Below are positions 17,987-27,267 of a stretch of DNA of 64,000 bases, piece by piece. A program made the position numbers and the translations under genes. This DNA comes from Foetidibacter luteolus. Its GTDB lineage: Bacteria > Bacteroidota > Bacteroidia > Chitinophagales > Chitinophagaceae. The stretch is taken from NCBI RefSeq assembly GCF_009650435.1, contig NZ_VVIP01000043.1, positions 248,001 through 312,000 on the forward strand, given 5' to 3'. The notes beneath the pieces were generated by a model. It saw nothing but the letters and a program-made list of their open reading frames with translations, was not told where the DNA came from and made no database searches. Position 1 is the first letter of the stretch; each line of letters starts with the position of its first letter.

Positions 17987-18206
17987 ACTTAATCCACGGG
18001 TGGTTAAAGCCGGCCGGGTGGACTTTATGTCAGGCCAAACAACGTGAACTGGCGTAAAACAGGGCTGCATGCAATGCCATTACGTTATTACTCCGGCACG
18101 GGCAGCGCTGGCCCCCTTAAAAAAAGTTAGCCAACCAACCTGCAAAATCCGCCTCCCCGTTTCAATACATACATTATTGCTACCTTACATTTTTAAAAAA
18201 TTGTTC

Positions 18207-20210
18207 ATGTATTTTGACCGTAAGTCACTAACCAGCGAAGAACTGGTTGATATATACAAAAAACTGCTGTACCCGCGGATGATTGAAGAGAAGATGCTCG
18301 TATTGTTGCGCCAGGGCAAAATAAGCAAATGGTTTAGCGGCATAGGGCAGGAAGCCATTGCCGTGGGCGCCGCTTACGCCCTGCAGCAGGATGAATGGAT
18401 AATGCCCCTGCACCGTAACCTGGGCGTATTTACTTCCCGGGGTATGCCGCTTAGCAAACTGTTTATGCAATGGCAGGGCAGTAAAGAGGGCTACAGCAAA
18501 GGGCGTGAACGCAGTTTTCATTTCGGTACAAAAGAGCACCATATCTGTGGTATGATCTCCCACCTGGGCCCGCAACTGGCCATAGCGGATGGTGTGGCGC
18601 TGGCCCATAAACTTAAAAAAGAAAACAAGGTATCGCTGGCATTTACCGGCGATGGCGGTACCAGCGAAGGTGATTTTCATGAAGCGCTGAATGTGGCTGC
18701 CGTGTGGGATTTGCCGGTTATTTTTCTTATTGAAAACAATGGCTATGGCTTGAGTACCCCCGTTTCAGAACAGTATCGTTGTGAAAGCCTGGTTGACCGT
18801 GCCAAAGGCTATGGCATGGGGGGCGTACGCATTGATGGTAACAACATTCTTACCGTTATTGATACACTAAAGGGGGTAAGGGATTACTGCATACGCGAAC
18901 AAAAGCCCTACCTGGTGGAATGTATGACGTTCCGGATGAGGGGGCATGAAGAAGCCAGCGGTACCAAATACATTCCGGCGGAACTTTTTGACGAGTGGGG
19001 CAAAAAAGATCCTGTTACCAATTTTGAGCACTACCTGCAGCAACAATCGGTTTTAACTGTACAGGATGCAGAACTGATAAAGTCATCATTAAAACAGCAG
19101 ATAGAAGCAGAATTGGCTGTGGCTTACGCGGCAGCGCCGGTTATAGCGGATACGGAAGAGGAAGTTAAAGATGTATATGCACCGCAGCAGCCCGTTGAAG
19201 GATTAACGGTAGTTGACAATACAATGCCGGGCTATCAGGCTGCGGGAAATAACAAGCGTTTTATAGATGCCATCAGCGAGGCGCTGCGGCAGGCCATGGA
19301 GCGCCAGCCAGGCCTTGTGCTGATGGGCCAGGACATTGCCGGTTACGGCGGCGCCTTTAAAATAACGGAAGGTTTTGTGCAACAGTTTGGTAAAGAGCGG
19401 GTACGCAACACTCCTTTATGCGAAAGCGCTATTATTGGCGCAGCGCTGGGCCTTAGCCTGCAGGGGTTTGGCAGCATGGTAGAAATGCAGTTTGCAGATT
19501 TTGTAACCGCCGGCTTTAACCAAATTGTAAATAACCTGGCCAAACTACATTACCGCTGGGGACAAAACGCCAATGTGGTAATACGCATGCCAACAGGCGG
19601 TGGCATGGGCGCCGGGCCTTTTCACAGCCAAAGCAACGAAGCCTGGTTTACGCATGTGCCCGGCTTGAAAGTAGTGTACCCATCATCGGCCATAGATGCC
19701 AAAGGGTTGCTCGTAGCTGCGCTGAACGACCCCAATCCCGTGCTTTATTTTGAACACAAAGCCCTATACCGCAGTGTGCAGGGCCCGGTTCCGGAAGAAT
19801 ATTATGCCGTTGAAATTGGTAGAGCCAAATGGGTGCAGCAAGGGGAAGACATTAGCGTCATCACTTATGGCAGTGGCGTGTACTGGGCGCTGGAATATGC
19901 AGCCCAACACCCCGGCTTAAGCATAGACATTCTTGACCTTCGCACACTGCAGCCACTGGATTACGAAGCCATACGCAAGGCGGTGGCCAGAACAGGCAAG
20001 GTGCTGCTATTGCATGAGGACACATTAACCGGCGGCATTGGCGGTGAAATAAGCGCCTGGATTGGTGAACATTGCTTTGAGCTGCTGGATGCGCCTGTTA
20101 TACGCTGCGCAAGCCTGGATACCCCCATACCTTTTAATACTGAACTTGAAAAAAACTTTATGGCCAAAGCCCGGCTGGCGCAAGCGGTGGAAAAGCTGGT
20201 GGCTTATTAG
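18207..20210 (+). CDS. 2-oxoacid dehydrogenase E1, fused alpha and beta subunits
   Basis: 667 aa from ATG 18207 (MYFDRKSLTSEEL). Thiamine-diphosphate-dependent decarboxylase of the branched-chain 2-oxoacid (or pyruvate-like) dehydrogenase complex. The alpha half (1-330) has the TPP motif GDGGTSEGDFHEALN ending in ENNGYG. The beta half starts near 345 (FIDAISEALRQAMERQPGL, MGQDIAGYGGAFKITEG) and ends with the transketolase C-terminal domain. Fusion of alpha and beta is usual in Bacteroidota. No E2 or E3 gene is nearby. Substrate specificity is not decided by the sequence as read. Confidence 0.9.
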   Translation: MYFDRKSLTSEELVDIYKKLLYPRMIEEKMLVLLRQGKISKWFSGIGQEAIAVGAAYALQQDEWIMPLHRNLGVFTSRGMPLSKLFMQWQGSKEGYSKGRERSFHFGTKEHHICGMISHLGPQLAIADGVALAHKLKKENKVSLAFTGDGGTSEGDFHEALNVAAVWDLPVIFLIENNGYGLSTPVSEQYRCESLVDRAKGYGMGGVRIDGNNILTVIDTLKGVRDYCIREQKPYLVECMTFRMRGHEEASGTKYIPAELFDEWGKKDPVTNFEHYLQQQSVLTVQDAELIKSSLKQQIEAELAVAYAAAPVIADTEEEVKDVYAPQQPVEGLTVVDNTMPGYQAAGNNKRFIDAISEALRQAMERQPGLVLMGQDIAGYGGAFKITEGFVQQFGKERVRNTPLCESAIIGAALGLSLQGFGSMVEMQFADFVTAGFNQIVNNLAKLHYRWGQNANVVIRMPTGGGMGAGPFHSQSNEAWFTHVPGLKVVYPSSAIDAKGLLVAALNDPNPVLYFEHKALYRSVQGPVPEEYYAVEIGRAKWVQQGEDISVITYGSGVYWALEYAAQHPGLSIDILDLRTLQPLDYEAIRKAVARTGKVLLLHEDTLTGGIGGEISAWIGEHCFELLDAPVIRCASLDTPIPFNTELEKNFMAKARLAQAVEKLVAY

Positions 20211-20302
20211 CCCTCTGTTAACTTGTTTTCTCTAAAATAAAAATGCAGAAATATTTGGTGCGCCACATTTTCTGTGGCGGTGCGTATAGTATCCGCAATT
20301 TT

Positions 20303-20385
20303 TTTTGGGCCCAACTGCATTACTACTATGAAACCCGGTTGCGTCGCACTCTTCAGGGCTTTGTTCGCTCTTCGGCATAGTGCAG
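20303..20385 (+). repeat. Dispersed repeat family B, copy 2 (degenerate)
   Basis: Has GGGCCCAACTGCATTACTAC in place of the usual head, then GGTTGCGTCGCACTCTTCAG. It lies between two convergent genes. The TTCAGGGCTTTGTTC tail is shared with the copy at 42651. Confidence 0.6.
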
Positions 20386-20437
20386 TTAGTATTATTTAGC
20401 AGATAATGTTGTATTAACTACTGCAATAGTGGATTCA

Positions 20438-21493
20438 TCAGGCAACAACATCAGCAACCTTGCCTTTTAACGCCTTCCTTACCTCCGGCGCTACTTTGGT
20501 TCCAAACAATTCTATAGAGCGCATCATTTGTTTATGCGGCATGCTCGCAACACTCATTTGCGCCAGGAACCGGGTATGCCCGAACAGCTCATGCTCATAG
20601 AGAATTTTATCAACAACCTGTTGCGGGCTGCCAACCAATAGCGAGCCTTTGGGGCTTCGCATATACTCGTATTGTTCGCGGGTGGTTGGAGGCCAGCCAC
20701 GTTCTGCCCCAATTTTAGACATAGCCCTGGCATAAGAAGGATAAAATTCATCCGCGGCCTGTTGCGAGTTGTCGGAAATATAGGTGTGGGAGTTGATACC
20801 CAATTGCAGTGTTGCCGTGTTGTGGCCAGCCTTGGCAAAACTGTCTTTGTAAAGCCTGGTGTAAGGGGCAAACCTCTCCGGCGTGCCGCCTATAATTGCC
20901 AGTGCCATCGGCAGACCAAGGTTTGCCGCCCGTACAACAGATTCCGGCGTGCCGCCCACGGCAACCCAAATGGGCAATTGCTGTTGGGTGGGCCTTGGAT
21001 ACACACCCAGGTTGTTAATGGCAGGCCTGTGCCGGCCATTCCAGCTAATTTTTTCCTGCTGGTTTATCTTAACCAGCAAGTCAAGTTTTTCAGAAAACAA
21101 GGTGTCGTATTCATGCAGGTCGTAACCAAACAGGGGGAAAGATTCAATAAACGAACCACGTCCCGCCATTATCTCTGCCCTGCCGTTAGAAAGCAGGTCA
21201 ACCGTGGCGAATTGCTGAAACACCCGCACAGGATCGTCTGAACTTAAAACAGTTACAGCACTGGACAGCTTTATCCTTGAAGTTTTTTCTGCCGCCGCGG
21301 CAAGCACTACCGCGGGTGACGAAACAAGGTATTCCGGCCGGTGGTGTTCGCCTATGGCAAATACATCCAGCCCAACCTGTTCTGTAAGTGTTATCTCTTC
21401 CATAAGGTTGAGCATGCGCTGTTGTGCGGTAATGGTTTCTCCGGTAACCGCGTCGGGTGTCAGCTCAACAAAAGTATAAATGCCTAGTTCCAT
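20438..21493 (-). CDS. Luciferase-like flavin-dependent monooxygenase
   Basis: 351 aa from ATG 21493, which has an AAAGGAG Shine-Dalgarno. A TIM-barrel bacterial-luciferase family oxidoreductase (F420/FMN type): [14 protein letters not shown] at the N-terminus, [39 protein letters not shown] region, [13 protein letters not shown] and [15 protein letters not shown]. Substrate unknown. An HxlR regulator is divergent, and the shared 160-bp gap has a perfect palindrome over the -33 region, so the enzyme is probably induced by an electrophile or similar signal. Confidence 0.88.
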   Translation of the reverse strand: MELGIYTFVELTPDAVTGETITAQQRMLNLMEEITLTEQVGLDVFAIGEHHRPEYLVSSPAVVLAAAAEKTSRIKLSSAVTVLSSDDPVRVFQQFATVDLLSNGRAEIMAGRGSFIESFPLFGYDLHEYDTLFSEKLDLLVKINQQEKISWNGRHRPAINNLGVYPRPTQQQLPIWVAVGGTPESVVRAANLGLPMALAIIGGTPERFAPYTRLYKDSFAKAGHNTATLQLGINSHTYISDNSQQAADEFYPSYARAMSKIGAERGWPPTTREQYEYMRSPKGSLLVGSPQQVVDKILYEHELFGHTRFLAQMSVASMPHKQMMRSIELFGTKVAPEVRKALKGKVADVVA

Positions 21494-21571
21494 ATTATGC
21501 TCCTTTAAGTTATCGTCCTTAAGTATTACGTTGTACTGCCATTGCAAAAGCAGCGTTGTATGTTAAGCCTG

Positions 21572-21627
21572 CAAAGCTATGTACCTTTGGTATCTAAAAG
21601 ATACTGCTATCCTTCCGGATACTGCTA
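21572..21627. promoter_or_regulatory. HxlR-type operator over the monooxygenase promoter
   Basis: GTATCTAAAAGATAC (21590-21604) is a perfect 6-bp inverted repeat with a 3-nt centre. TATCC/GGATA (21608-21621) is a second one, and GATACTGCTA occurs twice 18 bp apart (21600, 21618). On the minus strand TAGCTTTG (21579-21572) is an exact -7 box for the monooxygenase, and the first palindrome covers its -33 region. A repressor bound here would block that promoter. Confidence 0.6.
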
Positions 21628-21653
21628 CCATAACATTTGTTTAAGCCAACGAT

Positions 21654-22034
21654 ATGTTTAAAAAGCAACAACTTACCAAAACTGAATGCAGCCAAAGCAT
21701 GCAGGCTATTAAAGATGCGCTGCAGGTATTAAGCGGCAAATGGAAACTGCCTATCATATTGGCCTTGTCTGACGGGCCGCTGCGCTTTAAAGAACTGCAG
21801 CGGGCGGTAAATAACATAACTCCCAAAATACTTTCCAAAGAATTAAAGGAGCTTGAATTAAATGAATTTGTAGAGCGTACCGTACATGCCACATCTCCCG
21901 TTACGGTTGAATACAACCTAACCCCTTATAGCGGCACATTGGAAAAGCTGATAGCTGAGTTGCAAAGCTGGGGTCTGCAGCACCGGCAGTATATATTTTC
22001 AAAGTCTAAAATGCGGAAAGCTGTAGAAGCTTGA
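21654..22034 (+). CDS. HxlR-family transcriptional regulator
   Basis: 126 aa, one winged-helix domain. Typical features are a Cys in the N-terminal arm (KTECSQSMQAI), LSGKWKLPIILAL, GPLRFKELQRAVNNITPKIL and LKELELNEFVER. HxlR proteins bind DNA as dimers and many sense electrophiles or oxidants through a conserved N-terminal Cys, which is present here (C12). It is divergent from the flavin monooxygenase and probably represses it through the palindromes at 21590-21627. Confidence 0.9.
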   Translation: MFKKQQLTKTECSQSMQAIKDALQVLSGKWKLPIILALSDGPLRFKELQRAVNNITPKILSKELKELELNEFVERTVHATSPVTVEYNLTPYSGTLEKLIAELQSWGLQHRQYIFSKSKMRKAVEA

Positions 22035-22140
22035 CTTGGTGTGGAGACCGATGTAAAAAAGTAGGTTCAACGTAATAATGCGCCCTACCCGGTTAAACAA
22101 TTAAGAAACACTACATCAGGTGGCGAACGTAAAGCCATAA

Positions 22141-22245
22141 ACCGGGTAACGCGGTGAAGCCTGATTGGCTGCCGGATTGAAGCGGAAAGCCCGCAGCCAC
22201 GAGGTACGAGTGGCGAGGACTTGCAGCGGAAAGCCGGGACTGCAG
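22141..22245 (-). repeat. Family C-like repeat, copy 3 (rearranged)
   Basis: Has GGATTGAAGCGGAAAGCC and AGCGGAAAGCC blocks and a GGGTAACGCGGTGAAGCC block of family C, but in a different arrangement from the full copies. It fills much of the 350-bp gap before tetR. The match is loose. Confidence 0.4.
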
Positions 22246-22344
22246 TTATATTGAAATACTGTAACCGAAAGCCCCATATTTTTCCGCATAATTTTACGGG
22301 ATGCCAGTTCGCATTTTTTAGATGAGCAAAAGCGCAAAATAAAT

Positions 22345-22375
22345 TTTGCAAATTAGACCGAACGGTTTATTTTTG
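22345..22375 (+). promoter_or_regulatory. tetR promoter with embedded operator
   Basis: TTTG (22345-22348), a 19-bp spacer and TATTTTTG (22368-22375) match the Bacteroidota promoter exactly. The spacer holds TAGACCGAACGGTTTA (22354-22369), a near-palindrome matching the one before the short-chain dehydrogenase. Binding there would block RNA polymerase, so tetR is probably autoregulated. Confidence 0.75.
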
Positions 22376-22383
22376 TTCTGTAA

Positions 22384-22971
22384 ATGAAAAAAGCAGAAAA
22401 AACCAGGCAGTTTATTATTGAAAAGGCGGCGCCGATAATTAACCGTAAAGGGATGGCCGGCACCTCTATCAGTGATATTATGCAGGCCACTCAACTGGCC
22501 AAAGGTGGTGTATATGGCAACTTTGAAAGCAAAGAAGAAATTTGCGCCGCAGCCCTGGACTACCTGCTGAGTAAAACCTACAGCCAAATTTGCGCAAAGG
22601 TTGATGCAAAGGCCAGCTACAAAGAAAAGCTGTTTGCATTCCTGGATTTTTATAAAACCAGCGCAGGCCAGCAGGATAATTATGGCTGCCCCATGCTAAA
22701 CTTTGGCGCAGAGGCAGACGATACCAACCCCGATATAAAGCTGCGGGTAAGCAAGGCCATCAGCGATACCGAGAACCTTGTTGCTACATTAGTGAACGAG
22801 GGCATAAAGGCCGGCGAATTTTTAACCGGCTTTAACGCGGCCCTTTTTTCCGTTAAAGCGCTTACTATGATAGAAGGCGGCTTGTGGGCCTCCAGGGTGC
22901 AGGCCAATAGCCATCATATAAAGCTTGTTACTGATTTACTAAAAAAAGAAATAGAGGATAACACAAAGTAA
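22384..22971 (+). CDS. TetR/AcrR-family repressor
   Basis: 195 aa. The N-terminal helix-turn-helix is clear: TRQFIIEKAAPIINRKGM, GTSISDIMQATQLAKGGVYGNF, then ESKEEICAAALDYLL. The C-terminal half resembles the TetR_C domain of AcrR/YxaF-like regulators (GCPMLNFGAEADDTNPDIK). Sites of the form AGACCnnnnGGTCT lie before its own gene and before the dehydrogenase 78 bp downstream, so it probably represses both. The ligand is unknown. Confidence 0.92.
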   Translation: MKKAEKTRQFIIEKAAPIINRKGMAGTSISDIMQATQLAKGGVYGNFESKEEICAAALDYLLSKTYSQICAKVDAKASYKEKLFAFLDFYKTSAGQQDNYGCPMLNFGAEADDTNPDIKLRVSKAISDTENLVATLVNEGIKAGEFLTGFNAALFSVKALTMIEGGLWASRVQANSHHIKLVTDLLKKEIEDNTK

Positions 22972-22976
22972 TTTTT

Positions 22977-23010
22977 TTTGCCCAATAAAAGACCAATCGG
23001 TCTATTTTTT
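22977..23010 (+). promoter_or_regulatory. TetR operator and promoter of the dehydrogenase
   Basis: AGACCAATCGGTCT (22990-23003) is a perfect 5-bp inverted repeat around 4 bases, the same as the tetR operator. TTTG (22977-22980) and TATTTTTT (23003-23010) could be the promoter boxes with a 22-bp spacer, so the operator again sits between them. Confidence 0.65.
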
Positions 23011-23049
23011 ACAACATACAATTTCATAAAAACTAAACATCACAAAGTC

Positions 23050-23796
23050 ATGAAAACGCAAAACAAAACAATTCTGATTACAGGCGGCGGTTCGGGTATT
23101 GGTTACTCTATTGCCAAAGCTTTTTCAGGAAAGGGAAACCAGCTTATACTGGTAGGCAGGAACGAAGAAAAGTTAAAAGAAGCTACAGCCCAAATAGCTG
23201 ATGCCGCTTACATTGTGGCAGATGTTGCCAGCGAAAAAAATGTGCGGCAACTGGTGCAGCAGGTAACTTCAATTTACGGCGGGCTGGATATACTGGTTAA
23301 CAACGCAGGTGTGGCTAAACAGCAATCACTGGTTGATAATGACAGCCTTTACAACAATGCGGTGTACGAAATAAATATTAACTACTTGTCAGTAGTGCGC
23401 CTTACAGACTTATTGCTGCCGTTGCTTAAAAACAGTAAAGAGGCGGCCATCGTAAACATTCAATCTATACTTTCCTATGCGCCCAATGCAACGCTGCCTA
23501 CATACAGTGCTACGAAAGCTGCTTTACATTCCTATTCGCAGGCATTAAGGCTTACGCTGCAAAAAACAAACCCACAGGTAAAAGTGTTTGAAGTGTTTCC
23601 CCCGCTGGTTGATACACCGCTTACAAAAGATTATACTGCCAGCAAACTATCGCCAGACGAAGTTGCCAACGATATTATTGATGGCCTGGAAAACAACACG
23701 TATGCCATACGTAATGGCAGCACGAAAAACCTTTACCAGTTGTTCCTGCAATCGCCCGAAGCTGCATTAAACCTATTGAATGGCATAGAAGCGTAA
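23050..23796 (+). CDS. Short-chain dehydrogenase (DltE-like)
   Basis: 248 aa from ATG 23050 (MKTQNKTILITGGG). Rossmann NAD(P)-binding protein: TGGGSGIGYSIA, NNAGVAKQ, the catalytic Ser in NIQSILSYAPNATLPTYSATKAA with YSATK (Tyr-x-x-x-Lys). It is of the DltE/classical SDR kind with unknown substrate. It follows tetR and has its own operator, so it is probably induced when TetR leaves DNA. Confidence 0.88.
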   Translation: MKTQNKTILITGGGSGIGYSIAKAFSGKGNQLILVGRNEEKLKEATAQIADAAYIVADVASEKNVRQLVQQVTSIYGGLDILVNNAGVAKQQSLVDNDSLYNNAVYEININYLSVVRLTDLLLPLLKNSKEAAIVNIQSILSYAPNATLPTYSATKAALHSYSQALRLTLQKTNPQVKVFEVFPPLVDTPLTKDYTASKLSPDEVANDIIDGLENNTYAIRNGSTKNLYQLFLQSPEAALNLLNGIEA

Positions 23797-23897
23797 ACTT
23801 GCAGGTGCTGCACCGGTTATTTTTAATTTTTCGTCCGCGGCCTTCTGCAAAGCAGCACCCGTTAGTAAAGCAGGGTTGTGCTTCAGTCCACCAACCG

Positions 23898-24482
23898 TTA
23901 ACGCAGCAAGGCCGCACCATTAAAAATGTACAAGGCGCAAATAAGGCCTTCACCAATCATAAGCGGTACAATAAACTGAATAAAGCGCATACGTAAAGAG
24001 CCTGCTGCATAACAAACCAGGTCAGTAGGTGTAAATGGCGTAAAAGACCACAGCAGTACAAACCACCACCCCAGCGGGCTATTCAGTTTCTGCTTTATAC
24101 TCCCCGTTTTATTCGGGTATAATTTTTCAAAATAACCACAAAAACCAAGATACCCGGATGCATAAAATAAAAACGCTGACACAATAAAAATACTCGACAG
24201 GAAAACAATGAACAGCAGCAACGGTGTATGCTGAAAAAGATAAATACCGGCCAGCAAAAATGGAGTGGCAGGCACCAGGGTAAGCCCACGCAATACACAT
24301 ACAACAAAGTAAACGGCAAGTACATACCCGTTATAACGGGATACAAATGTGGCTATATTTTCTTTTGTAAGTATAGGTGCATACCACACGTACAATACAA
24401 TGCAGGGTAACAAAAAAACAACCCAGGCAATGCGCAGGTTTCTTCTGCCTGTTTCAGAAATTGAAAAGCTATTTTTTGGCAT
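23898..24482 (-). CDS. TVP38/TMEM64 (DedA-like) membrane protein
   Basis: 194 aa from ATG 24482 (MPKNSFSISETGRR). About five membrane helices with the family core VVCVLRGLTLVPATPFLLAG and LLWSFTPFTPTDLVCYAAGS. Members of this superfamily move or flip lipids in the inner membrane. The start overlaps the 3' end of the methyltransferase gene by 14 bp, so the two are translationally coupled; together they suggest a membrane-lipid function. Confidence 0.82.
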   Translation of the reverse strand: MPKNSFSISETGRRNLRIAWVVFLLPCIVLYVWYAPILTKENIATFVSRYNGYVLAVYFVVCVLRGLTLVPATPFLLAGIYLFQHTPLLLFIVFLSSIFIVSAFLFYASGYLGFCGYFEKLYPNKTGSIKQKLNSPLGWWFVLLWSFTPFTPTDLVCYAAGSLRMRFIQFIVPLMIGEGLICALYIFNGAALLR

Positions 24483-25005
24483 AATAAACAAACGCGGGTG
24501 GAAAATTAAGCAGGGCAAAACCACAGCTTACTGAAAGGAATTTTTGCTTTAACAGCTTAATATCATTCAGAGAGTATTGAAACTGTATGTAATAACCTCC
24601 TGGCTTAAGCACTTTTTTGCAGGCGTTTAAAATTTTCATTTTCTGTTCAGCACAAATATTGGCCAGCGGCAGGCCGGATATAATGTAATCCGCCGATTGT
24701 TCCGCAGCATAATCCTGCAACTGCAATACGTTATCGTTAACACCGGTAAAGCGTTTATCCTGTACCTGCTGCAATCTTTCAAAAAGAGATTCATTTATTT
24801 CGAAAGACATGAGCGACGAACCGTACCCCATTTGTGCGAGGATATGCTTTGTAATACTACCTGTACCCGCTCCCAGCTCTACAATATGCACTGGTTTTTT
24901 AAAGTTGATGATACGCGTCATACGGCGGGAAAGCTGCGGTGAGCTTTCCATAACAGAGCCTGTTTGTTTAAGGTTGCCAAAAGCGGCTTTTAAGAATGTC
25001 AGCAT
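24469..25005 (-). CDS. SAM-dependent methyltransferase (phospholipid N-methyltransferase-like)
   Basis: 178 aa from ATG 25005 (MLTFLKAAFGNLKQTGSV). Motif I is VELGAGTGSITKHIL, then MSFEINESLFERL and DYIISGLPLANI. The N-terminal FLKAAFGNLKQTGSVMESSP pattern is like that of bacterial PmtA-type phosphatidylethanolamine methyltransferases. It would act at the membrane surface. It is coupled to the TVP38-like gene, which fits a lipid role; the substrate is inferred. Confidence 0.8.
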   Translation of the reverse strand: MLTFLKAAFGNLKQTGSVMESSPQLSRRMTRIINFKKPVHIVELGAGTGSITKHILAQMGYGSSLMSFEINESLFERLQQVQDKRFTGVNDNVLQLQDYAAEQSADYIISGLPLANICAEQKMKILNACKKVLKPGGYYIQFQYSLNDIKLLKQKFLSVSCGFALLNFPPAFVYYAKK

Positions 25006-25223
25006 AGTGTATAATTTATAGGGCAAAGAAATTTTTACAAGGTTACCCGGAGAAATAAAACCGACAGGCATGGCTTCACCGGCAACAGAAATTTCTTTGC
25101 GGCTACAAAACCACTGTTAAGCCGGCTTTAAAGCCCGTTGCCGCAAACAGGCCTCTTGTTGCCGGGAAGTTTATATTCGTCGTTAAAATTTTTCATTCGC
25201 CACCTGATGGCGATTTTTACAGC

Positions 25224-26339
25224 ATGAATATTTTAGCCCTTGATTATTCTACAACAGACGGTAAAAAAAGAAGGGTGGTTTTACACCTGCTCTTCTGGCT
25301 GTTATTCTTTGCTGCGCAATATTATATCGGGCAGGTATCGTTTAACGACCTAAAGTTTACACAGGCAGCATATTTAAACCCTATAAGGGTAACCGTATGC
25401 CTTTTACTTATTTATTACCCGCTTGTGTACCTGGTTGTGCCACGCTTTTTTTTGCGTAAAAAATACCTTGCAGCCACTATTGCCAGCATAGTTCTTTTTG
25501 TAGTTTATGGCTGCATGGATGCCGCATGGGAGCTTGCCATACTGGAAGACTGCAGCCAATGCATGGATATACTGCAGCAAAAACAACCGGCGTACTATAG
25601 TTACCTGCAGCGAGGGTTTGAGAATGTAGCACTATCCCGCATTTTAAGCCTGGGCATTCTGTACCAGCTATTCATACTCCTTTCCTTGCCTGTTGGCTTA
25701 AAACTGGCCCTGGAATACTTCCGGCAAAGGCTGGCATCGCTACAACTTGAAAAAGAAAACAAAGAGCTGGAGTTTAATTTTCTAAAGGCCCAGGTTAACC
25801 CACATTTTTTGTTTAACACACTTAATAATATTTACGCCCTTATACTAAACGACCGCAAAGACGAATCCGCTGAAACTGTTGCAAGGCTTGCGAGCTTTAT
25901 GCGCTATTCCCTTTACCAGGATGAAAATGGCAATACCATTGGTAAGGAAATACAGCTAATGAAAGATTATATTGAGCTGGAAAAAATAAGGCTGAACCAA
26001 ACCATCATTAACTTTAATTACGAAGTAGATGATCCATCCCAGCCTTTTCCATCATTGCTGTTGATGCCTGTTCTTGAAAACGCATTTAAGTTTTGTATGG
26101 AGGAAGCGGGTAAGGATAGCTGGATACTGATACAGCTAAACCTTAAGCAAAAAAATTTGTACTGCCGTATATCCAACACCTGCATGCCCGGCAAGGTAAA
26201 TGAGCCCGGGGGCATTGGGTTGCTAAATATTCAAAAACGGCTGAAGCATTATTATAACGGCGATTATACATTTGAAGCAAAAAAAGAGCATAGCAGCTTT
26301 ACTGTTAATATGCACATAAAAACGGGCAGGCATGATTAA
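25224..26339 (+). CDS. LytS/YehU-type sensor histidine kinase
   Basis: 371 aa. Four to five membrane helices in residues 20-180, then a coiled helix and the His_kinase domain QVNPHFLFNTLNNIYALIL with the phosphorylated His, an N box LLLMPVLENAFKFCMEEAG and GGIGLLNIQKRLKHYY. There is no extracellular sensor domain of note; the membrane part probably senses the signal. It overlaps the regulator gene by 8 bp and forms a two-component operon. Confidence 0.93.
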   Translation: MNILALDYSTTDGKKRRVVLHLLFWLLFFAAQYYIGQVSFNDLKFTQAAYLNPIRVTVCLLLIYYPLVYLVVPRFFLRKKYLAATIASIVLFVVYGCMDAAWELAILEDCSQCMDILQQKQPAYYSYLQRGFENVALSRILSLGILYQLFILLSLPVGLKLALEYFRQRLASLQLEKENKELEFNFLKAQVNPHFLFNTLNNIYALILNDRKDESAETVARLASFMRYSLYQDENGNTIGKEIQLMKDYIELEKIRLNQTIINFNYEVDDPSQPFPSLLLMPVLENAFKFCMEEAGKDSWILIQLNLKQKNLYCRISNTCMPGKVNEPGGIGLLNIQKRLKHYYNGDYTFEAKKEHSSFTVNMHIKTGRHD

Positions 26340-27051
26340 CTGCATTATTGTGGATGATGAACCGCTGGCAAGGCAGGTGATAAAGCAGCACCTGCAACAT
26401 TTTCCGGAGTGGGTGGCTGTTAAGGAATGCATCAATGCTGCCGAGGCATGGCAGGCCCTGCACGAATCTAATGTACAGGTTATGTTCCTTGATATACAGA
26501 TGCAGGGCGTTAGCGGTGTGGAGTTTTTAAAGTCTCTTAAAAACCCGCCGGTAGTTGTGTTTACCACCGCTTATACGCATTATGCCGTTGAAGGCTTTAA
26601 TCTGATGGCGGCAGATTACCTGCTTAAACCCATAACTTTCGACCGCTTTAAACAGGCCATCATTAAAGCACAGGAAAAGATAGCCGCACCGGTGGTAACC
26701 ATACAGCAAAAGCTGCCGGATACAAAAACAGAAGCCCTCTCATCAGACCATATTTTTCTTAAGCTGGATAACAAATTGCTGCGCCTTAATTTCACAGAGC
26801 TGCTTTTCTTTGAAGCCCAGCGTGACTTTACCAAAGTTTTCCTGCAGGAAAAAAACATGCTCGTAAGCTTTCATCTTAAAATGCTGGAGGCCATGCTGCC
26901 ACAGGAAAAGTTTATGCGCATACACCGTTCTTACATTATCAACAAAGCCAAAATATCCAGCATAGAAGGTAACCGGGTGTTTATTCAAAAACATGAAATA
27001 CCCATTGGCAGCAATTACAAAGAAGAATTTTTTAAAAGCCTCGGCATATAA
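26332..27051 (+). CDS. LytTR-type response regulator
   Basis: 239 aa. REC domain (1-115: IIVDDEPLARQVI, MFLDIQMQGVSG with the phosphorylated Asp, TTAYTHYAVEGF, LLKPITFDRF) and a C-terminal LytTR DNA-binding domain (about 140-235: LFFEAQRDFTKVFLQ, FMRIHRSYIINKAKI, FIQKHEIPIGSNYKEEF). The start overlaps the kinase gene, so expression is coupled. Targets are unknown. Confidence 0.94.
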   Translation: MINCIIVDDEPLARQVIKQHLQHFPEWVAVKECINAAEAWQALHESNVQVMFLDIQMQGVSGVEFLKSLKNPPVVVFTTAYTHYAVEGFNLMAADYLLKPITFDRFKQAIIKAQEKIAAPVVTIQQKLPDTKTEALSSDHIFLKLDNKLLRLNFTELLFFEAQRDFTKVFLQEKNMLVSFHLKMLEAMLPQEKFMRIHRSYIINKAKISSIEGNRVFIQKHEIPIGSNYKEEFFKSLGI

Positions 27052-27128
27052 AGTTTACTGTGCTTTTGCGTGAAGACACGCATTAGGGAGAGAGTGTGTG
27101 CCAGTAAAATTTAGATACCGGCGTTCGG

Positions 27129-27203
27129 TTTTTCATGGGAGCTTCGTTGCGTCGCAATCACTTCATGGTCCCGTTCTTTGGGCGGCTTTTCAGACCCGTA
27201 TAT
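27129..27203 (+). repeat. Dispersed repeat family A, copy 4
   Basis: One of the fullest copies: TTTCATGGGAGC, TTCGTTGCGTCGCAATCAC, GTTCTTTGGGCGGCTTTTCA and GACCCGTATA. Similarity to copy 5 continues for about 30 bp (ATGAAGACAC, CACCAGGGAG). It lies between the convergent LytTR regulator and the cco operon end. Confidence 0.8.
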
Positions 27204-27267
27204 AATTGCTGCATGAAGACACCCACCAGGGAGGGATAATGATACTGTCAAAGCCGTCTTTCTCTTT

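Noticed and set aside
17926..18206. A gene or element in the 281-bp gap between the ABC exporter and E1
   Set aside because: Apart from the exporter promoter I see no repeat, hairpin terminator or credible short gene here.
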